A stretch of 56,126 nt of DNA, from contig NZ_JACZFR010000024.1 in NCBI RefSeq assembly GCF_014904815.1, positions 1-56,126 on the forward strand, given 5' to 3'. Numbering within the stretch: position 1 is the first letter of the stretch; each line of letters starts with the position of its first letter. Position numbers and translations under genes: made by a program. The stretch comes from Microbulbifer taiwanensis (GTDB lineage Bacteria; Pseudomonadota; Gammaproteobacteria; Pseudomonadales; Cellvibrionaceae). The notes beneath the pieces were generated by a model. That model did no database searches. It saw only the letters and a program-made list of their open reading frames with translations, and was not told the origin of the DNA. Shown piece after piece: positions 12,401-19,563 of this stretch.

Positions 12401-14159
12401 GCTGCATTTCAACAATGCGTTGCTGGAAACCGTGCAGAGCGATGAAAACGGTTATTTCCAGTTCGATGGCCTGGTCCCCAACTATGCGGGCGGCGCCAGT
12501 TACGAGCTGAAATACACCGCGCCCGATGCGGCTGAGAGCACGGCTTCGCTCGGCATCACCAGTTCGGACTTTACCAACGGGCCCCAGCTGATCAGTGAGA
12601 TCTTTGTGGGCTCGGGGGCCAACCCACAGAACCTGAACCTGCCGATTACGCCCAATGGTGTAATTTACGATTCCGTGCTGCGCCAGCCGGTTGCCGGTGC
12701 CACAGTTACCATGCTGCGTGCGTCGACAGGGCAGGCGCTGCCGGATCGCTGTTTCGACGACGAGAAGCAGCAGGACCAGGTAACCCAGGCCGGTGGCTAC
12801 TACAAGTTCGATATCAACTTCAGCGATGCCGCCTGTTCCGCCAACCAGGATTACCTGATCCAGGTACAGGCGCCGGGTGACGACTATGTCGCCGGGCAGT
12901 CGCTGATCATTCCGCCGCAAACGGATGCGGAGACCGCCGGCTTCGATGTGGGCGCCTGTCTCGGCAGCAATGCGGATATGGTGCCGGGTACGGCGGAGCA
13001 CTGTGAAGCGCAGTTGTCCGAACTGCCGCCGCCCCTGGATATCGATGCCCGCGATGCGGCCACCGACTACTACCTGCGCCTGACCCTGGACGACAAGCTG
13101 ATTCCGGGTGAGAGCCAGCTATTCAACAACCATATTGCGCTGGACCCGCAACTGGACGGCGCCCTGTCGATCACCAAGACGGCGGCGCTGTTGAACGTGA
13201 CCCGCTCGCAACTGGTGCCCTACACCATCACCTTCGGCAACACATTGCCGGTGCCGCTGGCGGACCTGCAGCTGGTGGATTTCTTCCCCGCCGGCTTCAA
13301 ATACGTGGCCGGATCTGCGCGCCTCGATGGCGAGTCGGCGGAGCCGCAGGTGAACGGTCTGCAGCTGATCTGGCCGGACCTGCGCGTGGATGCGGACCAG
13401 ACCCGCGAGGTGAAACTCCTGCTGGTCGTCGGCTCCGGTGTTGGCGAGGGCAAGTACGTGAACCGCGCGCGTATGTTCAACCAGCTCTCCGGCCAGCAGG
13501 CTTCCGGTGAGGCCTCGGCCACGGTGCGCGTGGTGCCGGACCCGACCTTCGACTGTACCGACGTGATCGGCAAGGTCTACGACGACAGGAATATGAACGG
13601 CTACCAGGATCCCGGTGAGGGTGGTGTGCCCGGCGCGCGGGTGGTGACGGCTACCGGTCTCAATGCCACCACCGATGCCCACGGCCGATTCCATATCACC
13701 TGTGCGGTAGTACCCAATCAGGATCGCGGTTCCAATTTTGTGCTCAAGCTCGACGACCGCAGCCTGCCCAGCGGCTATCGTCTGACCACGGAAAACCCGC
13801 GGGTACTGCGCGCTACCCGAGGCAAGATGCTCAAGTTCAACTTTGGCACCAGCCTGCACCGCGTAGTGCGCCTGGATATGGCCGAGGCCGTGTTTGAACC
13901 CGAAAGCACCGAGCTGCGCCCGCAGTGGCACTCGCGCACGGAACTGCTGCTGGAAAAACTGAGTGAAGCGCCGTCACTGCTGCGCCTCTCCTACCTGGCG
14001 GAGAATGAAGAGCCGAGCCTGGTGGAAGAGCGCCTGCAAGCCATCAAGGCACAGATTGCCGACGACTGGGCGCGCAACTACGGCGACTACGAACTGACGA
14101 TTGAAACCGAAGTCTTCTGGCGGCGCGGCGCGCCGCCGAGCAATGGAGGATTCGATTGA
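405..14159 (+). CDS. Giant secreted DUF11-repeat surface protein
   Basis: 4584 residues, not assignable to a named gene. The N-terminus carries a signal peptide: basic stretch, hydrophobic core about 35-46, probable cleavage after Ala50 in SAWA|AYGD. Most of the length is about twenty divergent repeats of the DUF11/isopeptide-type beta-sandwich, recognisable by K-T near the start, a GDxLxYT-like strand and D-LP-GL-YV-GS. The two most similar lie around 11040-11240 and 11460-11640. A DSDGIDNDGDG stretch (about residue 1263) resembles a thrombospondin-3/EF-hand calcium loop. SdrD-B-like domains occur near residues 3966-4040 and 4381-4480, and the last 100 residues resemble a short OmpA-like segment. 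An in-frame TAA at 402-404 limits the start to GTG 405, ATG 411 or ATG 414. Its stop overlaps the next gene's start, so the two are probably co-translated. Surface adhesion or scaffold function is inferred. Confidence 0.85.
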   Translation: MAMMSEVTGRKSWKNALVGLVLTRRQMPLVAFGRLISALLLLMVSGSAWAAYGDICVVGEQNPPTNLVTVQNGYCELCGYGFVEVQITNPYRAGTNAPDGDEPYETRVTQVWYNPPGPGGPAWYDVTQSRRNPDYGSQNPALDFGSNGLTIALTNGLERYTGVAPTLPLGGSVSGSSTVTISNMSDLAPGRTVTVRIPVHRRPTNSPESLYGTTPLATATINYTMRDGCEDDPGLRYNWRNNGWYDNFPGDADNPPTNFWQNYSRPANQDTGTVDIREPGIALNKQGWNYDSGQREGTRSDQVFGHNDDDVVWRINIRNTGDAPLQDLRIDDLLSRADVMDANYVCPTAAAADAVAANNGALPLGSNCVATDAATGTVLANWDVDAPFGHNDNIPNPYAGTVNAVNPGTANDAIDIRQGGNINLYVVGKIHDDGSCASGRLTNTFSDVEFGCAVQTPPGGIDSNQSETARLDTYYGLGSGTNALRVERQLTGITGTGPVGMRGLMTVTLRNEGRGTVWFDPSMAWHLRDVLPDEYVVDPSFEPTIENAYSLYGAYEGRVDQLEWVNAQGTIPGNTSDTTSYLNNSQPQFKLTSSTTDSDNDQVEESTGLMRHGDVVVIRFAVVMKEADYFDRAADLDVQQEDPSTSLYQRPGEKTDPDLSGFSSLNNTLVMRIKTLCDAQGVLQSTMTGNGQNNTFAATDTGVPVDFDPEELDISINQPTFILTDDRSQTTPLSVTLTNNGGDEARNFRAFISFGATINVVNATPPMGFSCSPTSVVGSPVPQPDPYKVWVVNPPPDSLTNLHMPLPTNGTVYQCQPNGVPFNAALAAGASATFEFEVNKTTDPAGIAADDLTFRADVVGEIFTLSDFTIAATQVSVNNVGVGQVNNGGNRSISSVTVNDPTAITNGNPLWFPAPGSVGNTRTDGEVDRGNLYSLDAHWSRGIGFNLKKDQVTAGDTDSGNYGGVPDLGICNENTADVSRASANTFPGQAKPAEHVQIGEECTVRIQTGGWFGFESRGFNFIGVRDIQVLDQIPNGQSYISSTAPLVTAQIAGATQAPNDPATTPLNEFSPFGWRFTGSETSSDPGDLYSDYVVDIDQWFTINSTSRLLNKVQNDRVAPNVHGDNSANVLDSTFGATFVNNNTGEREYYRFGNGQVGREPALSEGTTVGYPNEPIRRVDVVVTEPLIEVVKEICDVSDFNAATGACGAGWTADYVGAVTTNDYIYRLTVSSEDTAGGHPRPPVYDLTVVDTLPDLLYIEDLDSDGIDNDGDGVVDEAGGEGVIVGNVMNDGNDTVITFSHDQGVDGTGLRRLEAGASLHLYYRVNPDDRIAPSETLTNTVVVTYYDSLEGSGNDHGNQTVVTPGSGELGGARTYPASGDANTEAEASLTFTEPTTEPKTITALSETPLVGSGTQPVKIGEEIEYTLTAELPVAQLRNLTVTDDLPSGLICADAPTIDLSNDAPWSAAGFKRPDLTDVGDVAPTCTDNQVRWAFGDVVLTNPSSDRDSNRFTFELTFIARVQNSTANNDGTSLINGRPATNATLEWRDEGNNDHSLDYGQVEVQVTEPVIVLSKSFAVTNSDADDILTITVTAENTGTANAYNLQVLDDLSGKKLTFLQASGVAGTDPPDNIDTTTVGANAPIFSWNRANSDYVIAPGETKSFTFEVQVDQDVEPQEILDNTIQARWQSLPGQDVALNSSNSIGTDGAAEGMRNGQLPGEADPQPGSINDYETNAAAQTEVLPLVFSKTDLDPSVVPTIGAHKQFQLEIQLPEGVSQNVNIVDQLNAGSVSYVLNTDDANYPVSCEYQDIESINGATAPASDPDCSLLTVPTDESTGAATWDVGAVDTASENDTASSAVDPRVRITYFARINNDTDTDAGDSLQNDATLSYSHGESGATENLNDNTAAVTAVEPQLNIGKAVSNATNPGNLPVGGDVLEYVITVTHNATSSAGAFDLNLVDTLPPELQFDNGSTPTATVNGSPVSGFVATPAGAPSGPLVWGRDNGDNSLDLPLGGTLELTYRAKVMGVFGNPINNSVMLDWTSLDNSSPNDTAYERDGEGCPTTTDPDDYCVGPAEASIDTVDNTSIVKDAIADTDIDTAVGEMRVGDTVTYRLELNLQSGTTPAVIISDQLPPGLTFESVLSVNGDNAAPYSDSLNGFTYSANSVPTAGTTGTVTWDLGDITSEFGNTNAFIVEYTATVTEDSGIAAPSATLTNTASLSYTGAASTLQDDATITVLQPVIDGLSKTERNGKASPYVVTDLAGDVMQFTLHACNSGLAPAYDLSLTDDLATQMDETSIANVQISVDGNPLAAGTDYTYTAPAVRGGDMLFQFSTPIAVGACLDIDYDIGFHTDVGGGQTWFNSFIVDEYWSLPASSGQQYGPVNLGTGFQMSTAPTSVDPLQKLLLQPADGTAAVGEEVVYQLMVPATDTSSAIYDIAVTDTLDPSLELISVQDVSANNFSIDDSNSSGNDLDLRIDLIPAGTRVQIEIRARVANSSISQAGRGFENVASYTYATVDGGAAQDGGNGTAPNLTIVEPQLSLAKTLDNQTSPGDAPDAGDILRFTLDLSEAGSADSSDALDLVVSEQLTMGLEYVSGSATFGGSAIADPAVAGDGTNTAQTLDWNRSNSDLDIAAGSSSQLVFDVLVLDTTLAASDLSGTGRIEWTSLNEDNSSIYERNGSELPALNDYVIKDEIAQLTAANDSTIAKTRLDDSYGTGDAQLRIGDFVEYELRLSLPEGSAPNAVMTDTLPQGMVFDGTLAINGDSSAPFAATAPFSHGDIAEPVQAGDPAVGPTTVSWNVADLVNTGDNSAANDEFVIRYRARVLNGDVHPWPANNTPLTNNVDFSFDAATGAESRNDGETLDLLQPNLALAISSNPADGSTLAPNDTVDYTVTITNNGSAPAYDMIFRDTIPHGLRQGGVQVQSVSVNGSPIVSSLPNFDPSTGEMVWNQLSDVPVGGTVELVYRVTADSNLGAGLNLQNAAFVEFYYSLDDDNLPSLGSATATVDMREDYGPTAVESVQFNTPNAAPLLIENTQPHASIGEPFRYRITIPETTQSTALHDVQVRMNLDTSAADLVFVEAAKVSGSAVFTPVNTGSGTDLVIEDTANGIDVPPGEQVVIDVTLRLRDSNPPNVDGLAFNNSATYGYNYENDNTAAGQGSGAGNSTADMLVVEPTALTMTKSGPASVQSGLPGRFTLDVHNIGTGPAWDIAITDILPDNSPGGMCEAPPANFTAEIVDGGGGSVATLNAGEHFNTAFDGASCTLTVTTVGAAASVPADHHLRIGYDAYLDADTVDGDTLTNIAGVELWHSWDSAAPDARQYTRAAPTDGTPGTLDHEDAYTVSAAVPSVSFYKTVENVTAGQSPASVAAPTDVLRYTLTLTNLSSVDVDGIQITDDLGRLNSLPLFESGSLANIVVSGGTNNSDANGGTHNSGLLDLSDLSLAAGGSLEVTYEVTLAAVIDSGTAVLNQAQVRLPGQLLQDSDDPNINGADDPDVAGDEDPTRVIIDSAPQLVVQKTSVDITGDADLLMPGDTLRYSIRVENIGNENIVDALLRDQVPANTTYVAGTTTLNGTAVGDVGGTTPLASGLPISSPGEAEGVVGAAAGGAAALVVGFDVTINDVNDGTIISNQGFVNGAGAGSGAFEEVPSDDPSTDAPNDPTIDIVGDVPLLIAHKTVEIAVDNISAGIVDPGDVLRYTIAVTNMGGVDATQVALTDQLPANTTYVAGSTTLNGIAVADNGGGTSRLDAGLPISSDDLTPPLPGADEGVITSAQTATVTFDVTVNAGTPTGTVISNQGSVYSVELPLTLTDADGNPSNGAQPTEVVVGDAQQLSITKEVAVVGGGAAEAGATLEYLVKVTNISAVPATYVAITDDLLVAGENVLTYVADSALLNGQADGIAVDGSVITADFAAVYGELQPGDTATLRFQAKLSESLEIGYRVLNTAEVQWNDPPSNNRASVAIDVGGTPGIANLNGYLWHDVNFNEQLDAEERLLLNWTVELHFNNALLETVQSDENGYFQFDGLVPNYAGGASYELKYTAPDAAESTASLGITSSDFTNGPQLISEIFVGSGANPQNLNLPITPNGVIYDSVLRQPVAGATVTMLRASTGQALPDRCFDDEKQQDQVTQAGGYYKFDINFSDAACSANQDYLIQVQAPGDDYVAGQSLIIPPQTDAETAGFDVGACLGSNADMVPGTAEHCEAQLSELPPPLDIDARDAATDYYLRLTLDDKLIPGESQLFNNHIALDPQLDGALSITKTAALLNVTRSQLVPYTITFGNTLPVPLADLQLVDFFPAGFKYVAGSARLDGESAEPQVNGLQLIWPDLRVDADQTREVKLLLVVGSGVGEGKYVNRARMFNQLSGQQASGEASATVRVVPDPTFDCTDVIGKVYDDRNMNGYQDPGEGGVPGARVVTATGLNATTDAHGRFHITCAVVPNQDRGSNFVLKLDDRSLPSGYRLTTENPRVLRATRGKMLKFNFGTSLHRVVRLDMAEAVFEPESTELRPQWHSRTELLLEKLSEAPSLLRLSYLAENEEPSLVEERLQAIKAQIADDWARNYGDYELTIETEVFWRRGAPPSNGGFD

Positions 14160-17100
14160 TGTCCTCTTGTGAATGCGGAATTTATAAATGCGGAATGATG
14201 AATGCGGAATGCGGAATGAAAGAAAGTAGACCCGGAAAATTCCGTAGGATGAGAAAAGCTACGGGGTGGCTTTCGCGGTTTACTCCGCATTCCGCATTCC
14301 GCATTCCGCATTTGACAGCACTCGCCCTGCTGCTCGCGCTTCCGACCCATGCGCAGGAGGTGGAAGAAGCCGTACAGCCGGAGGCTCCCTGGTGGCAGGT
14401 CTGGAAAAAAATTCCGGGACTGTCCCCGGAGGTTGAAGAGGCCGAGCCGGAGGTGGCTTTCGAGGAGAAACCGATCGGCAATAACACCGAGTCCATGCTC
14501 CTCGGCCAGCCGCGCCGCCAGTGGGTTCAGGACGCTACCGCTTTTGTCGAGCCGCCGGAGCCGGTGATCGAGGAAGACGCGATCGAGCCACTGCTGTTCC
14601 GGGAGATGGGCGATGAGATCGCCGCAGACGCGGTTGAGGCTCTGCGGGAAAAACTGACCGAGCTGGGCGAAAAACCCAACCTGAAGCTGACATTTATCGG
14701 CCACACCGACAGCGATCCACTGAGCCAGCAGCAGCTGGCGGAATTCCTCGACAAGCAGGAATTCACCAGCTCCCGCGCGCAGCATGTGGCCGAATTTTTC
14801 CAGCTGGCGCTGGCGCTGCCGGAGGAGATGGTCTCCTACGAGGGACGCGGTGACGCCGAGCCGGTCGCGGACAATATCACCACCGCCGGACGCGAGCTGA
14901 ACCGCCGCGTGCAAATACAACTCAGCTACGATGCGCTGGACGAATTCGCCATGGCCGAGCAGGCCCGCGCCCAGGCGCTGGCGCTGAACCGGGTCAAGGT
15001 GTGCCGCCAGGAGACTGTCTGCCGCCTGCACTACACCGCTGGCAGCGAGCAGCGCGCGCGCCTGAAAAACCTGGTAACGCCGCTGCGCTGGCAGCCGGGT
15101 CAGGTGGATCTGCCGGAGGCCTTCGTGCGCCGCATCCGCGAAGTGCGCGCGAATTTGGCAGACAGGAATAATCTGGTGATTCACTTCGTCGGTCACACAG
15201 ATGCACTGCCGCTGCCGGAGGGACCGGCGAAGCTGTACAGCGACCATATGGCCCTGTCCCGCGCCGAGGCCAGAAGAGTCGCTCTGGCGGTGCGCGATGC
15301 GCTGAAGCTGCCGGGCACCATGGTGACCAGCAGCGGTGTGGGCGCCACCCAGCCGCTGGCCGCCAACGATACACCCAAGGGCCGCGCACTGAACCGCCGC
15401 ATCGAGGTGGAGTTCTGGTATGACGACCCTCTTGAGACCGCCGGCGACGGCGTGCAGGCCTGTCCCGAGGCGGCCGCGGCGGAGACCATCACCATCGCGC
15501 ACGAATCCCTGAACGGCCCCATTGCCCCGATTCGCTTCGATAACGGCGACCCGCTGATTTCCCAGGCGCAGCTGATGCAGATGCGCAATGCCATGGCGGA
15601 GATCGCCGGCAAGGCCAATGTGCGCCTCAGTTTTATCGGCTACAGCGACAACGAGCGTATGGAGCGCCGCGAGGCAATGGTCTACGGCGATGACGTGGGC
15701 CTCTCTTCCGCCCGTGCGCGCCGCGCCATGGAGCAGGCGCAGCAGGAACTACAGCTCACTGACGAGCAGGTGGAATTCGAGGGCCGCGGCTATGTGCAGT
15801 CGGAAGACGTGGTGGCGACCGGCTTTATCCAGCTGGACGGCGCCCGTGTGGAAGTCCAGGTGCTCTACGACGAGTTGGCGGTACTGGCGGAAAAAGATCG
15901 CCTGGAAATCGAGCGCATCGACCGCGAGGCCCTGGCCCACAATCCCTACGGCTTGAACCTGATGCGCATCACGGTGGACGGCAGCCCGGAGTACGACCCC
16001 TACAAGAACTCCGCCGACCTGCAGCGCTGTACCGATGTGGCGCTGGAAAATGCCAATATCCAGTTCCGCTTCGACAACAAGAAGATGCAGCCGCGCCTGA
16101 ATGTCAGCGCCTGGCCCAATGCCATTCGCTACGCCGACGATCCGGAAACCGAGATCGCCGACAGCCGCGTGCAGTTTAAAAGCTACAGCAACTACCCATC
16201 GTTTATCGAGCGCGCCGAGGTGCGCCTGTTCGAGGAGGAGCAGTCCCTGCGCGACACGCCGCTGGCGGTGGTGGAGCTGGATGAGAGCGGCGAGGGCGAG
16301 TGGCAGGCGGAATTCGAGGAGTTCCAGGCACCGCTGAAAAAGCTGCAATACCTGTTGCGCGCCTACGACGACCAGGGCCGTTACGACGAGACCCGCGCGC
16401 AGACCCTGTGGCTGGTGGACAGTGTGGATCCCGTTGAGGAAGAGGCAGATCCGCAGCAGGAACTGCTGGTGGGTTACGGTGAAAACCGCTTGGCGCGCCG
16501 CAATATCCCGCTGGACGGTAACTCGGTGCTGGTCAACGGTGCGCAGATTCCTGCAAATCACACCGTGTGGCTGGCGGGCAACCCGGTGCCGGTCAACGCC
16601 GAGGGCCAGTTTGTCGCCGAGCAGATTTTTGATCGCGGCATGCACACGGTGGAAGTGGCTGTGCTGGATACCGAGGGCAACGGTGAGTTGTTCCTGCGCG
16701 ATTTGCAGTTTGCCGGCAATGACTGGTTTACCGTCGGTATCGCCGACCTGACCGTCGGCTACGACAAGACCAACGGCCCGGCGGCACTGGTGACCGGCGA
16801 TGAGACCCACTACGACAACTCCGTCAGCTACGACGGTCGCCTGGCCTTCTACACCAGCGGCGGTTTCGGCGACGGCTGGCGCCTGGCCGCCAGCGCGGAT
16901 ACCGAAGAAGGGCCGGTGGACGAAATATTTTCCAACTTCCTGGAGAAATCCCCCGATGCGCTGTTCCGCCGCCTGGACAGCGATCTCTACTATCCCACTT
17001 TCGGCGACGATTCCACGGTGGTCGAGGACGCGCCCACCTCCGGTAAGTTCTATGTGAAGTTGTCCAAGTACGACGACTACGGACTCTGGGGTAACTTCAA

Positions 17101-19414
17101 GGCCGCCTATACGGACAATGAGCTGGCCCATATCGACCGTGCCCTCTACGGTGCCAGTGGTCACTACGAGAGCGACGCCGTGACTGAATTCGGCGAGAAG
17201 CGTTTCCAGGTGGATGCCTTCAGTGCCGAGCCCGGCACCATCGCCGGGCGCGATGAGTACCGCGGTACCGGCGGCTCCCTGTATTTCCTGCGCCACCAGG
17301 ATATCCTGAGTGGTTCCGAACGCCTGCGCGTGGAGGTACGGGACAAGGATTCCGGCCTGGTACTGGGCGTGAAAAACCTGAGCCCGGTGATCGATTACGA
17401 TATCGATTACATTCAGGGGCGCGTGCTGCTGAACAAGCCGCTGTCGGCACTGGCCAACGACAACCTGCTGATCCAGGACGGCTCCTACAACGGCAACCCG
17501 CAGTTCCTGGTGGCACGCTACGAGTACACCCCAGGCTTTGATGAGATGGACACCCTGGCCATCGGCGGCCGCGCCCACTACTGGATCGGCGACCACGTCA
17601 AACTGGGTATCAGTGGCAGCCAGCAGGACGAGGATGACAATGAAACCTCCCTGCAGGGCGTGGATTTGACCCTGCGCAAGAGCGCCGGCAGCTGGCTGAA
17701 GCTCGAAGTGGCGGACAGCCAGGGCGGCAACCTGGACAGCGTCAACTCCTACGATGGCGGTTTCAGTTTCGACCAGCAGCAGCCGCTGGATCCGGAGGCC
17801 AAGGCGGGCGCATCCAAGGTGGAAGGCAGCCTGCAGCTCTCCGACTTTTTCGAGGGCAGCCGCGGATCCGGTACCTTCTATCACCAGCAGCGCGAGGCCG
17901 GCTTCTCGGCGCCGGGCCAGTTCGTCAACGGCGATACCACCCAATATGGTGCCAGCGTCAATATGCCCATCGGTGAACGCTTCGATGTCGGTCTCAAGGC
18001 CGACAGCAAGGAGGAAGATTTCGGCTTGCAGACCAGCGCTGTGGACCTGATGGTGGGTTACCGCATCAACGACAGCTGGCGTATGAATACCGGCGCCCGC
18101 GCCGATACCCGCGAGGATTTCTCCCCGGTAGTGCCCGCCACCCAGACCCAGGGCGACAGGACCGATATGGCGGTGGAGGCCGCCTACGATTCCGGCGAGA
18201 ACTGGAGTGCCTTCGGGTTCGTGCAGGGTACAGTGGAAGTGACAGGTACCCGCGAGGAAAACAACCGTGTCGGCCTCGGTGGTGCCTACCGTGTCAGCGA
18301 GCGGCTGACCCTGGACAGCGAGCTGTCCGGCGGCGATACCGGCACCGCCGCGCGCCTGGGCAGCGACTACCTGGTGACAGATCGCACCAACCTCTACTTG
18401 AACTACACCCTCGACAACGAGCGCACCGACACCGGCGTGCGCGCGCGCAAGGGCAATATGAGTACCGGTTTCCGCAGCCGCTACTCCGACAGCCTGAGCA
18501 TCTACGGCGAGGAGCAGTACAACCACGGTGACGTCTCCACCGGCCTGACCCACGCCCTGGGCATGGACCTGGCCCCGAATGACCGCTGGACCTACGGCAC
18601 CTCTGTGGAGGCGGGCACATTGGAAGACCCGCGCACCGGGGCCCAGACGGACCGCCGTGCCATCGGAGTGAATACCGGCTTCAACGACGGCGATATCCGC
18701 CTCGCCTCCGCGGTCGAATATCGCACCGATGCGATGGAGACACCGGTGGACGAGGAGACGGTGACCGAGTCGGAGCGGGACACCTGGCTGCTGAAAAACA
18801 CCCTCAGCTTCCAGATCAACCCCGACTGGCGTTTAGTGGGCAAACTGAATTACTCGGACAGCAAGAGCTCCCAGGGCGAGTTCTACGACGGCAAGTTTAC
18901 CGAGGCGGTGATGGGCTACGCCTATCGCCCGGTCAGTAACGATCGCCTGAATACGCTGTTGAAGTACACCTACTTCTACAATGTGCCGACCCGGGATCAG
19001 GTCACGGTGACCAATACCTCCGCGGAATTTATCCAGAAGAGCCATATCTTCTCCGTCGATGCCAGCTACGACGTCAGCCGTCGCTGGACCCTGGGAGCCA
19101 AGTACGCCTATCGCCTTGGCCAGCTGAGCCTGGATCGGCAGGATCCGGAGTTCTTCGACAGCCGCGCCAGCCTGTACGTGGTCCGTGCCGACTGGCATTT
19201 CGTCAATCGATGGGACCTGCTGATCGAGGGGCGCATGCTCGACCTGCCGGATGCCCAGGACAGCCGCAGTGGCGCCCTGATCGGCCTCTACCGGCATATG
19301 GGCAAGCATCTGAAAGTGGGAGTGGGCTACAACTTTACCGACTTCTCGGATGACCTGACACAGCTGGATTACGACAGCCAGGGCGTGTTCCTGAACGTGA
19401 TCGGAAAGCTGTGA
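14159..19414 (+). CDS. OmpA-domain outer-membrane beta-barrel protein
   Basis: 1751 residues from ATG 14159, which overlaps the preceding TGA (TGATG) and follows GGAGGA at 14145-14150. Residues about 5-51 are encoded by a palindromic repeat (14170-14313). The hydrophobic signal core is at 52-61, with probable cleavage after Ala65 (THA|Q). Three OmpA-like domains follow (about 145-260, 285-425, 455-572), the first two with the NRRV/NRRI peptidoglycan-binding signature, then two Ig-like stretches (about 630-755, 770-860). The last 880 residues are alternating, aromatic-rich barrel strands ending in a short terminal strand (VFLNVIGKL). It most likely anchors or exports the giant protein encoded upstream. 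An alternative start is Met31 (14249). The domain calls are firm; the exact family name is not. Confidence 0.85.
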   Translation: MSSCECGIYKCGMMNAECGMKESRPGKFRRMRKATGWLSRFTPHSAFRIPHLTALALLLALPTHAQEVEEAVQPEAPWWQVWKKIPGLSPEVEEAEPEVAFEEKPIGNNTESMLLGQPRRQWVQDATAFVEPPEPVIEEDAIEPLLFREMGDEIAADAVEALREKLTELGEKPNLKLTFIGHTDSDPLSQQQLAEFLDKQEFTSSRAQHVAEFFQLALALPEEMVSYEGRGDAEPVADNITTAGRELNRRVQIQLSYDALDEFAMAEQARAQALALNRVKVCRQETVCRLHYTAGSEQRARLKNLVTPLRWQPGQVDLPEAFVRRIREVRANLADRNNLVIHFVGHTDALPLPEGPAKLYSDHMALSRAEARRVALAVRDALKLPGTMVTSSGVGATQPLAANDTPKGRALNRRIEVEFWYDDPLETAGDGVQACPEAAAAETITIAHESLNGPIAPIRFDNGDPLISQAQLMQMRNAMAEIAGKANVRLSFIGYSDNERMERREAMVYGDDVGLSSARARRAMEQAQQELQLTDEQVEFEGRGYVQSEDVVATGFIQLDGARVEVQVLYDELAVLAEKDRLEIERIDREALAHNPYGLNLMRITVDGSPEYDPYKNSADLQRCTDVALENANIQFRFDNKKMQPRLNVSAWPNAIRYADDPETEIADSRVQFKSYSNYPSFIERAEVRLFEEEQSLRDTPLAVVELDESGEGEWQAEFEEFQAPLKKLQYLLRAYDDQGRYDETRAQTLWLVDSVDPVEEEADPQQELLVGYGENRLARRNIPLDGNSVLVNGAQIPANHTVWLAGNPVPVNAEGQFVAEQIFDRGMHTVEVAVLDTEGNGELFLRDLQFAGNDWFTVGIADLTVGYDKTNGPAALVTGDETHYDNSVSYDGRLAFYTSGGFGDGWRLAASADTEEGPVDEIFSNFLEKSPDALFRRLDSDLYYPTFGDDSTVVEDAPTSGKFYVKLSKYDDYGLWGNFKAAYTDNELAHIDRALYGASGHYESDAVTEFGEKRFQVDAFSAEPGTIAGRDEYRGTGGSLYFLRHQDILSGSERLRVEVRDKDSGLVLGVKNLSPVIDYDIDYIQGRVLLNKPLSALANDNLLIQDGSYNGNPQFLVARYEYTPGFDEMDTLAIGGRAHYWIGDHVKLGISGSQQDEDDNETSLQGVDLTLRKSAGSWLKLEVADSQGGNLDSVNSYDGGFSFDQQQPLDPEAKAGASKVEGSLQLSDFFEGSRGSGTFYHQQREAGFSAPGQFVNGDTTQYGASVNMPIGERFDVGLKADSKEEDFGLQTSAVDLMVGYRINDSWRMNTGARADTREDFSPVVPATQTQGDRTDMAVEAAYDSGENWSAFGFVQGTVEVTGTREENNRVGLGGAYRVSERLTLDSELSGGDTGTAARLGSDYLVTDRTNLYLNYTLDNERTDTGVRARKGNMSTGFRSRYSDSLSIYGEEQYNHGDVSTGLTHALGMDLAPNDRWTYGTSVEAGTLEDPRTGAQTDRRAIGVNTGFNDGDIRLASAVEYRTDAMETPVDEETVTESERDTWLLKNTLSFQINPDWRLVGKLNYSDSKSSQGEFYDGKFTEAVMGYAYRPVSNDRLNTLLKYTYFYNVPTRDQVTVTNTSAEFIQKSHIFSVDASYDVSRRWTLGAKYAYRLGQLSLDRQDPEFFDSRASLYVVRADWHFVNRWDLLIEGRMLDLPDAQDSRSGALIGLYRHMGKHLKVGVGYNFTDFSDDLTQLDYDSQGVFLNVIGKL
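14170..14313. repeat. Palindromic GCGGAATG repeat element inside coding sequence
   Basis: Direct GCGGAATG/AATGCGGAATG units on the left (14170-14220) face CCGCATT units on the right (14284-14313), separated by about 63 bases, so the ends form a long stem. A second copy of the same design lies at 43413-43517. Here it is translated as Cys/Met/Asn-rich and SAFRIPH-type peptide between the start codon and the signal-peptide core of the OmpA-barrel protein. Confidence 0.85.
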
Positions 19415-19438
19415 TGGGGGAGGGCTTTTACGAGCCCC

Positions 19439-19541
19439 GTAGGAGCCTGCCCTGCAGGCGAATGGTTAAGTGGTACCGTCCCTGTTCGCCTGCAGGCAGG
19501 CTCCTACAGGCACTGCGTAGAAGCTTGCTTGCAAGCGAAGC
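19439..19541. repeat. REP hairpin pair plus single copy upstream of RAYT
   Basis: GTAGGAGCCTGCCCTGCAGG (from 19439) and its inverse ending CTCCTAC at 19507 form an inverted pair, and a third variant (GTAGAAGCTTGCTTGCAAG) lies at 19518-19540. The conserved GTAG head at the foot of an imperfect hairpin is what RAYT transposases recognise in other gammaproteobacteria. The pair follows the barrel-protein gene and may also act as its 3' end structure. Confidence 0.8.
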
Positions 19542-19563
19542 TGACTTGCGCTAAAACGGCCCG

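Noticed and set aside
15749..18553. 934-codon minus-strand frame opposite the barrel protein
   Set aside because: Composition (His/Gly/Ala/Val-rich, no domain) is typical of antisense frames; the sense frame has OmpA and barrel features.
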